Both the position numbers and the translations under genes were made by a program. Shown in pieces: positions 1-11,889 of a DNA stretch of 64,000 nt (its first letter is position 1; every line of letters begins with the position of its first letter). The stretch spans positions 404,015,632 to 404,079,631 of the forward strand of contig CM060900.1 of assembly GCA_030762935.1 (NCBI GenBank). The letters are read 5' to 3'. Source of the stretch: Hymenopus coronatus. Lineage: Eukaryota; Arthropoda; Insecta; Mantodea; Hymenopodidae. The notes under the pieces are model-generated. The model searched no databases, had not been told where the DNA came from, and saw only the letters and a list, made by a program, of their open reading frames with translations.

Positions 1-1479
1 GATAGACATCACTTTCAACATCTCATATAGTAAGTAATGTAGGAGTGTTACAATGGAAACCCTGCCTCCTACTAGTATAGTTGACAGCAAGCATGCACAT
101 AGTCCATGGCTAGGCCATTATAAAGTGACTATAATAGAGGGCCAAATATCTTATTGTTTCAAGCTAGAGAAATGATTATGGACTTCATAATTATGGTGTA
201 CCTACATCTTTTGTTTCCTGTTATTTAAAAATGATGTAGGCAACCTAGGCTATCTTTTATACCATAGAATTTTAATTTGGCAAGAAGGATCTCTGGTTTA
301 CACAGTCAAAACCTTTGGCAGTTTGCAAAATATTCCTCCTAGATGCACCCTCATATTGTTAGCCATTAATATTTTGATAGGGAATATGTGGCAGTTTCTA
401 GTGAGCTTTGCTTTCTGAAGCTAAACTTCCCTTACGAGTAAGTTATGTATTTTAAAATGTTGGTAATGTCTGCTACAGATTACTCTCTCAAATATTTTAC
501 AAAATATTAAGAGAGATATTGGTTTGCAGTTAAAAGACACTTCATATATCTCTCTCCTTTTTTTGTATAGTACTTTAATAATTGAATATTTATGCCTCTC
601 TGTGAATACATTACCTTTTAAAGACTCGTTACACGTAACTGATGGTTTGAGAATGTAACTTGAACTAGTGATGAGATAATATTGCTACGTCTCATACTCA
701 TGACTAATACTGATTTTTGAACACCAATATTTCATACTAACTTCATCAACAACATGCAGGATAACTTGTTCTCTGAATTATGTTTATAGTAGTTTTCTGT
801 GTATAATCACATGTAACCAATTTTGGTGAATAACTTGCACTATTTTATTTAATGTGATCTATGTTGAAGTTCTACAGAAACATGTAGATAGACTGACACT
901 TTACTCATCATTTTCAGATGGCATCATGCTTTGAGTGTAACAGGAAAGTCATACATTGCTTTTTCAGTAAGTTTCTGTAAACTTCAATTGACCTATGAAT
1001 GTAACAGGCTTCTTTAAATTTTTATTTTGTGTGACTTAATGTGTAAGAATATTTTTCTGCATATTTTACATACTGTACTGTTGTTACTAGTACTGTACTT
1101 CAAAACAGTTCACCACTTCATTGTTTTATTCAATATCCTGTTCTTAATTAGGTTCTGTAGGTTCATGATGGCCAGGCAGGCCTTGTTGTATGCCTTATGT
1201 CAAGGCATAAATGATTAAACACATCAAGTATAAAACATTTAAAGTTCTCGCATTACAATTAATAGTAAACAGTTTAAACTTACAACTTCAATTTATTATC
1301 CATAGAGATCACATATATCTATTAGACATTATCAATGTGGTTCTATATACAACAGAAATAATATAACAAACAGAAATACTGACAACTCAAACGCAATAGA
1401 AATACAAGAAAATCAGTTAGTAACAAATTCTGCAATTGAATAGAATGCCTTACTCACTAAATATTTACTAGTTCTTTTT
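1..1479. other. AT-rich sequence without recognised gene
   Basis: I see no coding region, RNA gene or named transposon here. The only structure is a segment at about 1076-1142 that matches 7097-7160 (listed separately). The 63-codon open frame at 1027-1218 is hydrophobic, overlaps that repeat and resembles no family I know, so it is not called as a gene. Confidence 0.6.
1076..1142 (+). repeat. Copy 1 of a ~65-bp dispersed repeat
   Basis: The sequence around CTTCAAAACAGTTCACCACT, followed by a run ending in TTATTCAATATCCTGTT, closely matches 7097-7160 in the same orientation. Both contain the order TACTGT, TACTTCAAAACA, TTCACCACTTCA, TTTTATTCAATAT. It is probably a fragment of an unidentified interspersed repeat. 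Confidence 0.6.
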
Positions 1480-3010
1480 TGAATTTATTTACATTATTTA
1501 CTTTATTTCATTAGGAGGTTTATTGTACAACTCCTTTATACTTTGGACTCCATTCAAATACTGCTAGTCTATGGCATACTACACTGTAGTTATTCCTATG
1601 TCTAGTGTTATATTCATGATTTTCAGAGAGTTTATTTAATTATAATATGTCTTTGTATGCAATACAGTTTGGAGAATTATGAAGCTAAGAAACCTATGCA
1701 ATTTCACTTTTAAAAATTCTGGTTTTACACTTTTTCTAATATTTAACTTAAGCATAGTACAAATTGCTTTCTATTGAAGGGTAAAAATCCTGTTTATAAT
1801 TTCTATAGAAGTAGCTCCCCATATTGTTATACATAGTTTACATAACTCATAAACAAACCATGCTAAATATTTAATAACACTTCTATGTTACAAAAGGCTG
1901 CCATATATCTTAACAAATAACTATTCAGTTTACTGCAACATTAATCATCATGAGAGTGCCAGTTATTATTATTGCCTAATATGATTCCAAGATATCTTAA
2001 TGGTTTCAATTTCCTCTATGCTTCTTCCATCAATATTTATATCAGGTTTGAAATTAGCTTCTTGATTAGATATAAGCATACTTAGTTTTACTATATTAAT
2101 ATTCAAATTATTCTGATTTAAGATCTGAGCGAGATGGTTTATTAAAATATTAGCATTAATTTCCAAATCATGTAAACATTTATGTGTGTGGTATATTGCA
2201 ATGTCATTGGCATATAATATTAACTCATTATTCTTTAGTGTCTTACATGAACTAATAATATTATTAATGTATATTTTAATAAGCAATGGTGCTAGTACAT
2301 AACGCTGCAGTACACCATATTTTACTGTATTTAATGTTTTTTTTATAGCCGCCCTTAACATCTAAGATCATATCAAGGGCTTTGCACTTGAAACAACTCG
2401 TCTGTAGGTTCTTTTCACACACATTCATTCTCACATACATACTTCCAGACTCTGTGGAGGATAGGGAATAATTCTGGCTAAAGAAAAATTCCCCACCCCA
2501 GCAGGGAATCAAACCCGGGACCTCGATCTGTAGTTGCCATCCAAACTCTCTAAATTCACACAGTCAAATGCTTTACTCTATCGCCAAATACATTCATTAC
2601 AAACTCTTCTCTAAAGCTACTGAATTCTTGTGAATTAATTCTACAAGGGCATTTCTGTTGATCTTCCTTTCATTTAACCATGTTACTCAACATTCGGTGT
2701 GTTGTGTTTATTTAATAACTTTATTAATCTCCATTAAAAAACCTTCTCAAAAATGTTGCTAAGTGATGATACTAAAGTAAGTGGTCTGTAATTATCAACA
2801 TTGTCAAGATTTCCATGTTCAAATAAAGGCACCACTTTAACAGTTTTCAATATCTCTGGGAATTTACCATTTTGTAGCAATACATTTTTTGTATTTGCTA
2901 AGACCGCTGCATTAAATTTGTTACTTATTTTAAGCAGATTAATGGATGTCATTATTTACAATGCTTTTACTATTATAGAGAGACTTAACGATGTTACATA
3001 TTTCTGATTC
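1480..3010 (-). mobile_element. Dead non-LTR retrotransposon (CR1/Jockey-like RT, 3' half)
   Basis: Reading down the - strand, the frames give the usual order of a LINE reverse transcriptase. An RT N-terminal block at 2952-2734 contains KFPEILKTVKVVPLF and DNYRPLTLVSSLSNIFEKV. A remnant of the DLSKAFDCV block lies near 2560. The palm at 2361-1969 has APLLIKIYINNI, and the catalytic YADD is degraded to YAND in LILYANDIAIY near 2195-2230. A thumb remnant with TIWGATS is near 1810, and a C-terminal block near 1600-1540 reads NTRHRN then LAVFEW and SPKYKG. Stops and frameshifts separate the blocks, and a SINE is inserted at about 2395-2550. No endonuclease is contiguous with it. The clade (CR1 versus Jockey) is inferred from overall motif style only. 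Confidence 0.8.
2395..2550 (-). repeat. tRNA-derived SINE, family B, copy 1
   Basis: On the - strand a B-box-like GGTTTGATTCCC is followed by a body reading GGGGAATTTTTCTTTAGCC, then ATTCCCTATCC, TCCACAGAG and a TATGTATGTGAGAATG tail. The same order occurs on the + strand at 63866-64000. The tRNA-like head is degraded. It lies inside the LINE relic, between the RT fingers and palm. Confidence 0.65.
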
Positions 3011-3339
3011 AATAACTCGAGCTAGATATAGAGATTCAGTTATCAAAGATATGGTATTAAGGTTTTTAGTTATATATGCATTTTCCTTAACAGTATTGAT
3101 ACCTAAATGTATTAGCAATTAAGTTAGGTTTTGTTACAGTTTTTTTACTTTTTTATTTATAGTGCTAAATGTATACATGATTATGGTGTGACTTTAACCC
3201 TAGTTAGTTGGCCAGACCATAAATATTAAATGTACAGCATTTCAAGGTATTACTAAATATTCTTTATCCTTTAAAATTAATCTAAGTTTCCATATTTTTC
3301 AACTGACCATTTCATCCTTATCTTTCATAACAACTCCCC

Positions 3340-3660
3340 TAATTTAGGTATCCATTTATGATGTAGCCATTTACTATTTACTAAATTTTTCCTCCAGTTA
3401 TTTGTGGTCCTGCACCAAAAGATAGTGTGAACTACATCTTCCTTTACCCCACAAATTGGACACACTTCTAAGATAACCTCTCCCCTCATTCCCCTTAATT
3501 TCCAAATGGCTAATCTAAACCAGGCTATCCCTTTTCTTTTTACAGATCAAAATGTACTTCTCTTTCTCTAGGTCGTCTTTTAGCTCCCTGTAAAATGCCA
3601 ATGAACTGTTCTCTCTCATTTGAGAAAATAAAATTTCTCTATCTATGTCCTCCATCCTGG
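3340..3660 (-). mobile_element. LINE C-terminal fragment with CCHC-type motif, copy 1
   Basis: One - strand frame reads KGIAWFRLAIWKLRG, then VCPICGVKEDVVHTIFWC, then NNWRKNL. The spacing C-x2-C-x8-H-x4-C fits the C-terminal zinc-finger-like motif of many LINE ORF2 proteins (established knowledge of the family). A paralogous copy of the same order lies at 39690-39860. Upstream in the same orientation (3660-3540) is a charged stretch of a different frame. The reverse transcriptase that belongs to it is not visible here. Confidence 0.65.
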
Positions 3661-3882
3661 ATCTCACTTCCTTCCAAAATATCCAATATTAGCCCAAAAA
3701 TCTCCTAGGCCATTTATAGTTAACTCTTCTTATAGCTTTATTTAGCTTTATGTTACTAGTTATACTAATTTGTTTAGCATAATTTTTGTTTCTCTCAGTA
3801 TTTATTACTTTCCACAAAGTTCTTGATTTATTATTACTGTTTGTTAGGATACTATTAACATGTTTAAATTTTGTAGTTTTAA

Positions 3883-4065
3883 TTAAATTGTTGGTACTAT
3901 TTCTTTTTGCTTATACATATTTTCTAAATAATCTGTTTTAAATGTTTCATGAGTTATTATGAGCTTTTTTCTAAATTGCAAAAGTTCATAGCCAAACCAT
4001 TGTTTTTGTTTAATTGCTTTTTTTTTTTCATAGAACAATTTTTCTTTGTGTTGGCATCGCAACAT
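3883..4065 (-). mobile_element. Possible LINE endonuclease-RT linker fragment
   Basis: A 60-codon frame rich in Lys and Trp contains KQKQWFGYELLQFRKKL, which resembles the linker between endonuclease and RT in LINE ORF2 proteins (W-[FW]-x2-E-L/C followed by K/R-rich helix). It is the only basis for the call. It may belong to the LINE relic at 1480-3010. Confidence 0.35.
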
Positions 4066-4589
4066 TAAGGTAATAATTCACAATTTCTATGAATACAGTA
4101 AGTTTTTCATCAACAACATTTGCTTCAGCCACAGTAGCCAATCTTACTTCTTTTTCAATTTCAAGTGCATTAAAACTTAAAACGGGTATTGAGCATTAAA
4201 AATTATATCACTTTGTTTTTACAGCCTGTGTCACTATACAATGCTTACATCCTTATATACAAAGGTGTCAAATTTAATGTAAAAATCTACATTCTGAAAA
4301 TATTAAAAATGCACATAAAAATTTGTCAATGTCATTTCTAAATTGTTAGTTATTACTCTAAAAACTACATATACAAAGTATATTTTGAATTACACTACTA
4401 AAATACATACATGCAATAAATATTAATATTCTAATCTATTAAATGTAATTGCTTGTAATTAATGTTAATCCACTTAATGTAATTAATAACTTTGGTTTTG
4501 AAGCAGTCACCTATATTGACACTTGGTTGATGTAGTCTGATTATTTCTTTATGTATATGTTACTAAACATAAAAACTTCACTTGACTAC

Positions 4590-5488
4590 TATCAGGGAGA
4601 ACAGCTGACAAATTATTTTGACACAAATAATCTCAAGTGCAACATGGAAAAAACCACATCAATGTAAATTAGCCTAACTAACAAGACTCACTTCAAAATA
4701 AATGTACAGATAAATAATTGTAATATAAATGATGTAAGTTCACATAAATTTCTGGGGCTATATATGGACAATAATATGACATGGAGTAATCATATTGACT
4801 ATCTATGTAAAAAAAATTAGCAAATCAATATATCTAATTAGACATTTCAAGCCAATTGGTGACACCAACCTCCTAAAAATGATCTACTTTGGAGTTATAT
4901 ACCCATATCTCTCATATGGAACTGAAATATGGGGATGTTGTCCAAGGGTTCATCTGGACAGAGTATTCGTCCTACAGAAAAGGTGCATTAGGATAATTTT
5001 TAACTTAAAAAACACTGATTCACGTGCAGATATTTTCAAACAAAATAAAATGTTCACATTATATTCACTATATGTATATAAAGCTATTCTTTTTGCTGTA
5101 AATAAGCTAAATTTGAAGATTTCTGATGTTCATGACTACAATACCAGCCACAATGACTATTTCAGAGAACATACTTCTACAAAGTCAAGTGATAAAGATG
5201 TTTTTGTGATGGGTCAAATTTTATTTAATAGATTGCCAGCAGCAATTAAGTCACTAAATGGTACTAAACAGTTTCAAAACAAGCTAAAGTACTTCTTAAT
5301 TGATAAATGTTTGTATAAAGTAGTAATCTGTAAATATCTCTTAGTTGTTGCATGTGTATATATTTATATGTTTAATTGTATATACTGTATATCCTATGAT
5401 TATATATTGTACTCCTTTGACAATGTCAGAAGCTTGTAAAAGTGCACTGACAACTAATAAAGAATTGAATTGATTGAATTGAATTGAT
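4590..5488 (+). mobile_element. LINE 3' fragment: RT thumb, C-terminal domain and 3' tail
   Basis: A frame beginning near 4590 gives LKCNMEKT (normally L-x-V/L-x-K-T), then SSHKFLGLYMDNNMTWSNHI, a standard LINE RT block. The open frame 4795-5439 continues with YLSYGTEIWGCCP, LQKRCIRIIF, and the C-terminal LFNRLPAAIKSL. The stretch ends with a pentanucleotide-type tail built from TTGAA units at 5455-5488, preceded by AATAAA. This tail is the same type as the 3' end of the LINE at 31971-35535, which suggests related families. The element is 5'-truncated: no palm or endonuclease precedes it. Confidence 0.8.
5455..5488 (+). repeat. LINE 3' terminal TTGAA-type tail
   Basis: AATAAAGAATTGAATTGA followed by further TTGAA units closes the LINE fragment that ends here. 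The mirror-oriented tail at 31971-31990 closes another LINE, so the short tandem tail is a family trait and not a random microsatellite. Confidence 0.7.
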
Positions 5489-5759
5489 ATCGCTAAGCGT
5501 TTACATTCTTATTTATTTGTACGGAATGCCAAAATTTGGTATTAACATATACATATTTAGATTAAGATGTGGGTACATTGAACTATTTAAGGCAATTAAT
5601 GTTCATCCTTACTTGTACATAAAGAGTGTCAAAATTTGATATTAAGATATATGTTCTAAAAATATATTAAATATGTACATTAAACATAAAATCACTTCAC
5701 TAGGCTTTAATAGCATGTGTCACTTCATTTAATGCTGGCATTACAAGAAAAGAGTTACA

Positions 5760-7105
5760 CTGATTATTGATTTAAGTATTCAACAGATTAAAATGACTTA
5801 TTACAAAAGGTACTATATAAGAGAAGCCTTAAAAATATTATAGTTGCTTTTTCCTTGATATTACCGGGGAGAGCATTAAATATTTTAATTGTTTCATAGT
5901 ACACACCTTTCTGGAAGCAAGAGAGTTTTGCATTAGAACAATGTATATTTCCCTTTTTGCCTGGTGTTAAAATGATGCATTTCCATGTTTGTTATAAAGT
6001 TATGTCAGTTATTGGTATAAAATTTTAAAATGGATAATATGTATGCACAAGGTAATGTTAGAATACCCAGTTTATGAAAGAGTCCTTTGTATGAATGTTT
6101 ACTACAAGGTTACACATTATTTATACAACTTTCTTTTGTATTAGAAATATTTGTTTACTATCCACTGAATTACCCCACTAAAGTATTCCTTAATCCATAG
6201 CGGAATTAAAATATGCAAAATAAACTAACTTCAGTACCAATTGAATGAATGTTACCAGAGCTTGAATGGCATATTATGTTGCATTAAGCTTATGTGTACT
6301 GTAGTTAATATGTGACTTCTAATCTAAGTGCTTGTCTACTAGAAGACCTAGAAATTTACTTTCTTCGGTTGTGGTAATAACACATTGCTGATCCCTATTT
6401 CTAAATGGATGGAAGATGAATGGTTAGTTATGAATTTAACTACTTTTGTCTTTTCAAGGTTTACTGAAAGTTTGTTTGCTTTAAACCAATCTGTCACACA
6501 GTTTAGAACATAATTTAATTTTGTAACACATTAATTTAAATGTTTGCTTATTACTAAAACAGCAGTGTCATCTGCAAATATATAAGATACTAGCAATGTA
6601 GGCAGACACTACAATGGAAGGCCATTTACGTAAATTAAAAATAACAAGGACCTAAAATTGACCCTTGTGGAATATCATATTTTATTTATTTTCAATCTGA
6701 GATGTTATATTGATTGTAGTTGCTAATTTCAACCCTAGGTTTTGGTATGATATAAACAGTGTCAAATGTTCATTTTTTATTCCATTAAGCAGTAGTTTTG
6801 CTACCAAAATCTCATAATTTACACAGTCAAAGGCTTTTGCTAGGTCACAGAAAATTCAATCCACATGTAAATTGTCATTTAAAGCTGTAAACGCTTCATG
6901 CATAAGTTTGTAGATTGCATATTTGTTGATAGTATTTTTTCTAAAACCAACTTATTCTCGAATAAATAGATTATTTTCTATGTAATTATACAATCTGTTT
7001 AACATTACTTTCTTGGGTACTTTTAAGAATATAGGTAACAGAGATATTAGTCTATAATTCATAATGTTGTCCTTTTTGCCTTTTTCTGAATGAGGTTTGT
7101 ACTGT
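5760..7105 (-). mobile_element. Dead non-LTR retrotransposon (RT and C-terminal domain)
   Basis: Down the - strand from 7105 the frames give RLISLLPIFLKVPKKVMLNR (RT block 2), then DLAKAFDCVNYEIL near 6860-6810. Farther on are remnants of the PQGSxLGPLLF and YADD region near 6650-6570, then SKFLGLLVDKHLD near 6350-6310. The C-terminal part reads KLSCFQKGVYYETIKIFNAL near 5930-5870. Numerous stops and shifts show it is dead. Its 3' end abuts, tail to tail, the + strand LINE fragment ending at 5488, with about 270 bp of AT-rich 3' UTR-like sequence between. It ends abruptly at 7105, next to the ~65-bp dispersed repeat. Confidence 0.8.
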
Positions 7106-7160
7106 TATTAGCACGGTCTACTTCAAAACATTTCACCACTTCATATTTTATTCAATATTG
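7097..7160 (+). repeat. Copy 2 of the ~65-bp dispersed repeat
   Basis: Matches 1076-1142 in the same orientation through the block CTACTTCAAAACATTTCACC and TTTTATTCAATAT. It sits exactly where the LINE relic ends, so it may mark the rearrangement or insertion boundary. Confidence 0.6.
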
Positions 7161-7699
7161 TGTTGTATACTGATAAAACAAATTAAAGAAATTAGTCATG
7201 CAGTATACCTGTAAGCTACACTCATGACCAAAGTTTGAACTGTGTAAACACAAACTAAATGATGGAAGGAAAGAACAACTACCTCAAAATACTGTATTAT
7301 CTTGCATCTTAAGTCCTGATTTATTTCTGTTGGGTTCACAGATTTAGGTCAACAAAGCAGATAATGTAATGGCTGAGAGTGGGTCACCAAACCAGGCTAA
7401 TGCAGAAACATGATTTTGTGTCCTTCACTCAACTAAGTTATTGTTGCTTTTACTTGAGTACTTTTGTGTTTTCTTTTACATAAGAGTCCATGGAGTGGTG
7501 CATTCATTCACCCATAGGAAATGCAGTCAAAGCCTATTGAAAACTATAGTCTGGCTACTTCTTGGGGATATGTGTGAGGCAATAAATAAGTCTGGGCTCC
7601 TATCATTCCTTAACTATCAAAGTTAAATGCAACAATTTTCAGTTATTCAAAACTTCAAAATTTTGAGAGTTATCTCAAAGTATTACACATTCTTCTTTA

Positions 7700-8369
7700 T
7701 CGTTTTATTGGTGAACTTTACTGAACATGGGGCCACTGTGAATGCTGCATCCTACATTAAAACTTTAAAGTTGTGTCATGCACTTCGTGACAAAAGCAAC
7801 AGCATTAATGCTGTCAAACATATTCATGACAATGCTCACCCCCATTAGTGGACTTTGCTGAACATGGGACCACTGTGAATGCTGCATCATACATTAAAAC
7901 TTTGGTGAAATTGCATTGTGCCCTTCGTGACAAACACCACAAAATTAATGCTTACGATGTCAAGCTTCTTCATGACAATCCTCGTCCCCATGTTGCTGCT
8001 TCTGTTCATCAGAAAATCATTAAATTTGGTTGGGAGATACTCCAGTAACCATCCCACAGTCCAGACCTTGCACCTTCGGGCTTTTATGTTTGGTCCCATG
8101 AAGAAATTCCTGGTCGGTCAAAGCTTTGCGACAGATATGGAAGTGAAACCAGCAGTCTGCAGATGGCTATACTCCAGGGAAACAGTCTTCTACAAACAGT
8201 ACATATTCAAACTGATATCACAATGCGACAAATGTGTTGAGAAAGTTGGTGACTATGTTGAAAAGTAGGCAAAAGGTGCAAATTTATTTGTGATTTTTTT
8301 TTGTTTCTTTAACTATTGAACCTTTTTGTAAAAAAATTATTGTGCGTTACTTTTCGATCTGCCCTCATA
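7700..8369 (+). mobile_element. 5'-truncated mariner transposon with internal duplication
   Basis: The + strand frames give mariner transposase C-terminal half motifs: TTVNAASYIKTL, LLHDNPRPHVAASV (second catalytic Asp), an HSPDLAPSGF block where the third catalytic Asp is lost, MFGPMKKFLVGQSFATD and the terminal KVGDYVEK. The 3' inverted terminal repeat TTACTTTTCGATCTGCCCTC runs to 8367 and abuts TA. The first catalytic Asp and the 5' terminal repeat are missing. A segment of about 137 bp is present twice in tandem (7711-7846 and 7848-7992). One stop and a frameshift follow the HDN block, so no active enzyme is possible. Confidence 0.88.
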
Positions 8370-8571
8370 TTTTTAACTTAAAAAAAAATATATTGCTTGA
8401 GCTCAGAAGTTCAGGCATTTATTTTGGTGAAAATAGGCAGACAAAAAGGCACTTATAGCACCAAAAGTAGCCAGTAATATAATTAAAATAGGCATTTATT
8501 AAACATGAAAAGAGAGAGTAATGCCACTCTTGATCAATGAAGACAGCTATCTAAGACAATTAAAATATTTA

Positions 8572-9200
8572 TCACATAAAGTACCTACTGTTACTTTTCC
8601 GATTACAAGCACAAACAGGTTGTTTTTTTTTTTTTTTGTTTTTTTTTTTCAAGGTGTCAACTGTCATAGTCAGCCACCTGACAGAGAGAATGTTTTTGAT
8701 CATGGAAAAAGAATGTTCTACTTCCACTGAAGTGATTGGAGTATATTTAAAACAAGCTATTTCAGAATGACTTATATCACTCACAACTGAACATTCAACT
8801 TGCAGGACATCCATCACAATTGTTCATATGTTTTTCTGGGTCTACATTAGCACTAACAACACGTTTACACTTTTCATTAACCTTTTTCCTTTCTCTCCTG
8901 CTACCTGCAGCAGTTGATTTATTCCATCTTCAAAGTTTGCCATGGATGACATTAGCATATTACTTTTTTTCTCCAACTTCAAGATGGCTTCCAGTAGCTC
9001 ACTATAATGTGCTGCTGTAAATGCTAGATGGTTAGCAAGTTTATTGTGCAACAACTTCTTTATCTCACGAACTGAAGCAGCTCCATCTTCTGATGGAGCA
9101 TCAAATACTTCACATTTCTTGCCAAAGTTGTTACTATAATACATGACTGCAGAGATCCAGAATAGTTTATTTTGCATGCCTTCATAGTCTACTAGCATAC
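8572..9200 (-). mobile_element. hAT transposase relic (C-terminal region)
   Basis: Two - strand frames carry hAT-like sequence. At 9198-8842, VREIKKLLHNKLANHLAF leads into EAILKLEKK and GEKGKRLMKSVN. At 8817-8572, KYTPITSVEVEHSFSMIKN matches the conserved hAT C-terminal dimerisation motif (P-x-S/T-S-x-x-x-E-R-x-F-S). Only the C-terminal third is present and there is a frameshift between the pieces. The poly-T/poly-A tract at 8621-8650 interrupts the end of the frame. No terminal repeats could be located. Confidence 0.7.
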
Positions 9201-9204
9201 ATTA

Positions 9205-9640
9205 TCTTTTGGGAAATTCTAAAAACAGTATAAGGTCTTTAGGATGCAAGAGAAAGTGATGATAAGAATTATGGCTGCCTCAAATAAAACCAGCTGTAAA
9301 CCATATTTTTAAAGATGTTTAAAAAATCTTTACTATGCATGTTTATGAAAAAGAAAACTTAAAATCCTTCAAAACAAATGCTGAAGTTCATACACAAAAC
9401 ACCAGAGTAAAAAAAAACTGTATTTGTATATTCACATTTAATTGTCTTTATGGCTCAATTTTGTATCTCCTTGCCTTTTATACTTAAAATTTGTTTAATC
9501 TTATATTTCTGTATTTTAATCTAGTATGCATCTTGATAAAATTTTGTTTTTTCTTGTATCTTGAATTGACATGTCCTATAACATGAATCGTGTTTCTATG
9601 GATGAAAAGAAATAGAATGCAATACAATAAATCTAAATAT
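9205..9640 (+). mobile_element. LINE C-terminal fragment and 3' UTR
   Basis: Frames starting at 9205 read FRMQERVMIRIMAASNKTSC then PYFKDV and ENLKSFKTNAEVHTQNTRV, matching the C-terminal LINE ORF2 pattern (LQKxxIRxIxxxxxxTSC, then the NTR motif). Beyond 9440 comes a 3' UTR-like region ending AATACAATAAATC near 9630. The fragment is 5'-truncated at about 9205, directly next to the - strand hAT relic. Confidence 0.7.
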
Positions 9641-10080
9641 TCTATTGGGAAATTCTGGATCACATATGGGAAACATCAGGAACAGGATTAGTACTCTTGT
9701 CCCCCTTAATGATAAGTGAAATTTCCTGTTTAATGGTTAATTTCCTCCATGTCTAAACTTTATAACAGGAGTTCTCATAGTTCATGATATCAGAATCAAT
9801 ATCTGGAGTAACTGATGAAAGGAAGATACTACTAATAAATTTAATCTGCAGATCCAACTTTAATTCCACGAGTTCCAATAAAACTTTCTATTATTACTGA
9901 AAAATGTTACTGCTTTCCAATTTGAGAAATATTTTCTCTTCTAAAGATATGTTGCTCTAGTATTCATACCATCCTTTTCTTTTGGGAGAAATGAGTACAC
10001 ATTTGGCAGAGGCTACTTGCCTTTTCATATTAAGAAACTTTTCTGGAAATTACTTTTTTTAATATCTTTTTTTCTAAGAT

Positions 10081-10483
10081 TTATGGCCTATTACACTCAT
10101 TGTTCCACCAAATTAGTTTTCTCAGACCCTTGTCCTGTGTTTTTACAATTTTTGTGTGCATTTCATTGAGGTATTTGTATATAGACTTGTAAATGAAATT
10201 AAAAATTTCAGAACCCTCCAAGAGGTAACTTTTTACTAATTCAGAACTCAAAAATGTTTTGAAATTATCCCAATTCATTGTGGTAATTCCAAGGCTTTTT
10301 AGACTGGGGTATGTATGAAGTTTATTAGTGTTAATCCTGATTGAAATAGGAAAATCACTTCCAAAAGAATCTTCCAACACTTCCAAGACAGAATTGTTAA
10401 GTATGGAATTAGAAACAAAATCAGGTGCTGAATCATTTTTGTCCATTTGTGTACCATAATTACAAAAAAAAAAAAATGTGTAT

Positions 10484-10542
<59 letters not shown>

Positions 10543-11040
10543 ATATATTTGGCAAGAAATCTTACCAAAGGGATGTTTGAGAAATTATTTCTATCTTGTT
10601 CTGAATCATAACAATTAAAATCACAACTGCTAATGTGTTGGCGAGTTTCAAACTGCAACAATTGTTTCCAACCACTATTACTTAAGTTTCTGTTTAAGGT
10701 TCTTTTATCGATGAATACTAAAACATGCCAAAAGCAATAGAGATGCCTTGAATATCTGTATCCCTATTTTCAACAAGTCCATATACTGTCTTTAATTCCT
10801 GCAATAACACCTACTCCATGGGATGGTCCGTCAACTCTTGTTTTATAACCTGGCAAGTTAAATTTGCTGTTTTCCTGAAAACCAAGTTTCAGAAATAAAA
10901 AAAAATATCATATTTAATTTTATAGATATAAATTGGTAATCTCAATCTTTTTATTATTCAAACTTCTTGCATTCCGATTAAAAATGCTCAAATTATTTAT
11001 CAATTCCTGGTTTTGCATTTTTGTTCTGTTAAGAAATAAA
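10081..11040 (-). mobile_element. Jockey-type LINE ORF2 endonuclease domain (broken)
   Basis: Down the - strand the apurinic-type endonuclease order is clear. The N-terminal block near 10980-10940 reads SIFNRNARSLNNKKIEITN. It is followed by FISETWFSG, a GYKTRVDGPSHGVGVIAG block near 10860-10800, CDFNCYDSE near 10625, SFGSDFPISI near 10370 (catalytic GSDH degraded to GSDF) and LIWWNNECNRP at 10110-10081. An (AT)n tract at 10486-10548 splits the domain. RT was not recognised downstream, though 10080-9700 may hold the linker. Upstream on the same strand is its ORF1 at 11320-11760, so this is the 5' half of one element. Confidence 0.8.
10486..10548. repeat. (AT)n microsatellite inside a LINE endonuclease
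   Basis: About 60 bp of near-perfect AT dinucleotide lie between the CDFNCYD block and the rest of the endonuclease frame, so they arose or expanded after the element died. Confidence 0.9.
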
Positions 11041-11319
11041 ACAGGGAATTATAAACTTCAGTTAAACCAGCTGCAATATCCTTGGGGACTTTCTCAAAAA
11101 GAGCCATAAAATTATTTAAGGCCATTTTTCCATTGTTTATGGAGATCTGAGCTAATTGACATGATTTTCTCTCTTTTTTTATCTGTTACTTTATCATATT
11201 TGTATTCATTTCCATGCTCCTATTAGAGATAGGGCAGGCTTTCAAATGTTTTTCTGCCACATTACATAACATTTCCAATTTGAATTGTCCCCTTTGTTTG
11301 TGACTACAGCAGCTACATA

Positions 11320-11760
11320 GGATGTCTTTTCTCTTAACATACTGATAGCCTACCTTCTGTATGTCCTAACATTCTGAATTTTGGAAATCACTTCCAATTC
11401 AAAGGTGTATCTTGGGCTCTTCTTTTAATTGGCAGGATGTTCCCAACCACAATAAATATAATAAAATAGGTCTTCTTTGCATCCATTAACTTCATGTTCT
11501 TCTCCACCGTTAACACATCTTTTATTATTTCTACACTATCTAACAAGATGCCCATACATGCAACAGTTATTACATTGGAGAGGCTTCTTCTCAAAAGGGT
11601 CCCTCCTGCAACTTATCCCATAAAAGAAAACTCTTTGTGGAAGCATTTGAGATCTGAAAGAGACCAGCACAGATTGAGTAGGTTGATAGACAGGTTCATA
11701 TCATCTCCATTGACCCTTTTTTAAACCTGCATACTTTCATAAGTTCAGCCTTAGAGTCAG
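11320..11760 (-). mobile_element. Jockey-type LINE ORF1 (gag with zinc knuckles), broken
   Basis: Down the - strand one frame reads PTQSVLVSFRSQMLPQRVFF then KKPLQCNNCCMYGHLV, a gag-like ORF1 leading into CCHC zinc knuckles. Knuckle 1 keeps C-x2-C-x4-H-x4-C with a stop inside it. Knuckle 2 has lost a cysteine (CVNGGEEHEVNGC). Knuckle 3 keeps CGWEHPAN. This combination of gag-like domain and three knuckles before an endonuclease is typical of arthropod Jockey-group elements. The stop within knuckle 1 and others show that it is dead. It precedes the endonuclease at 11040-10081 by about 280 bp. Confidence 0.82.
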
Positions 11761-11889
11761 TTTTTGCTCAGTCTTTGAATGTCTCTTCATTGATCTCAAT
11801 ATCAACACTTCTTACTATGCCTTGAACCACAAGATACAATTAAAAAAATCTTACTCTGCAGATAAGCATTAATAAAGTTATGCTGGGCT

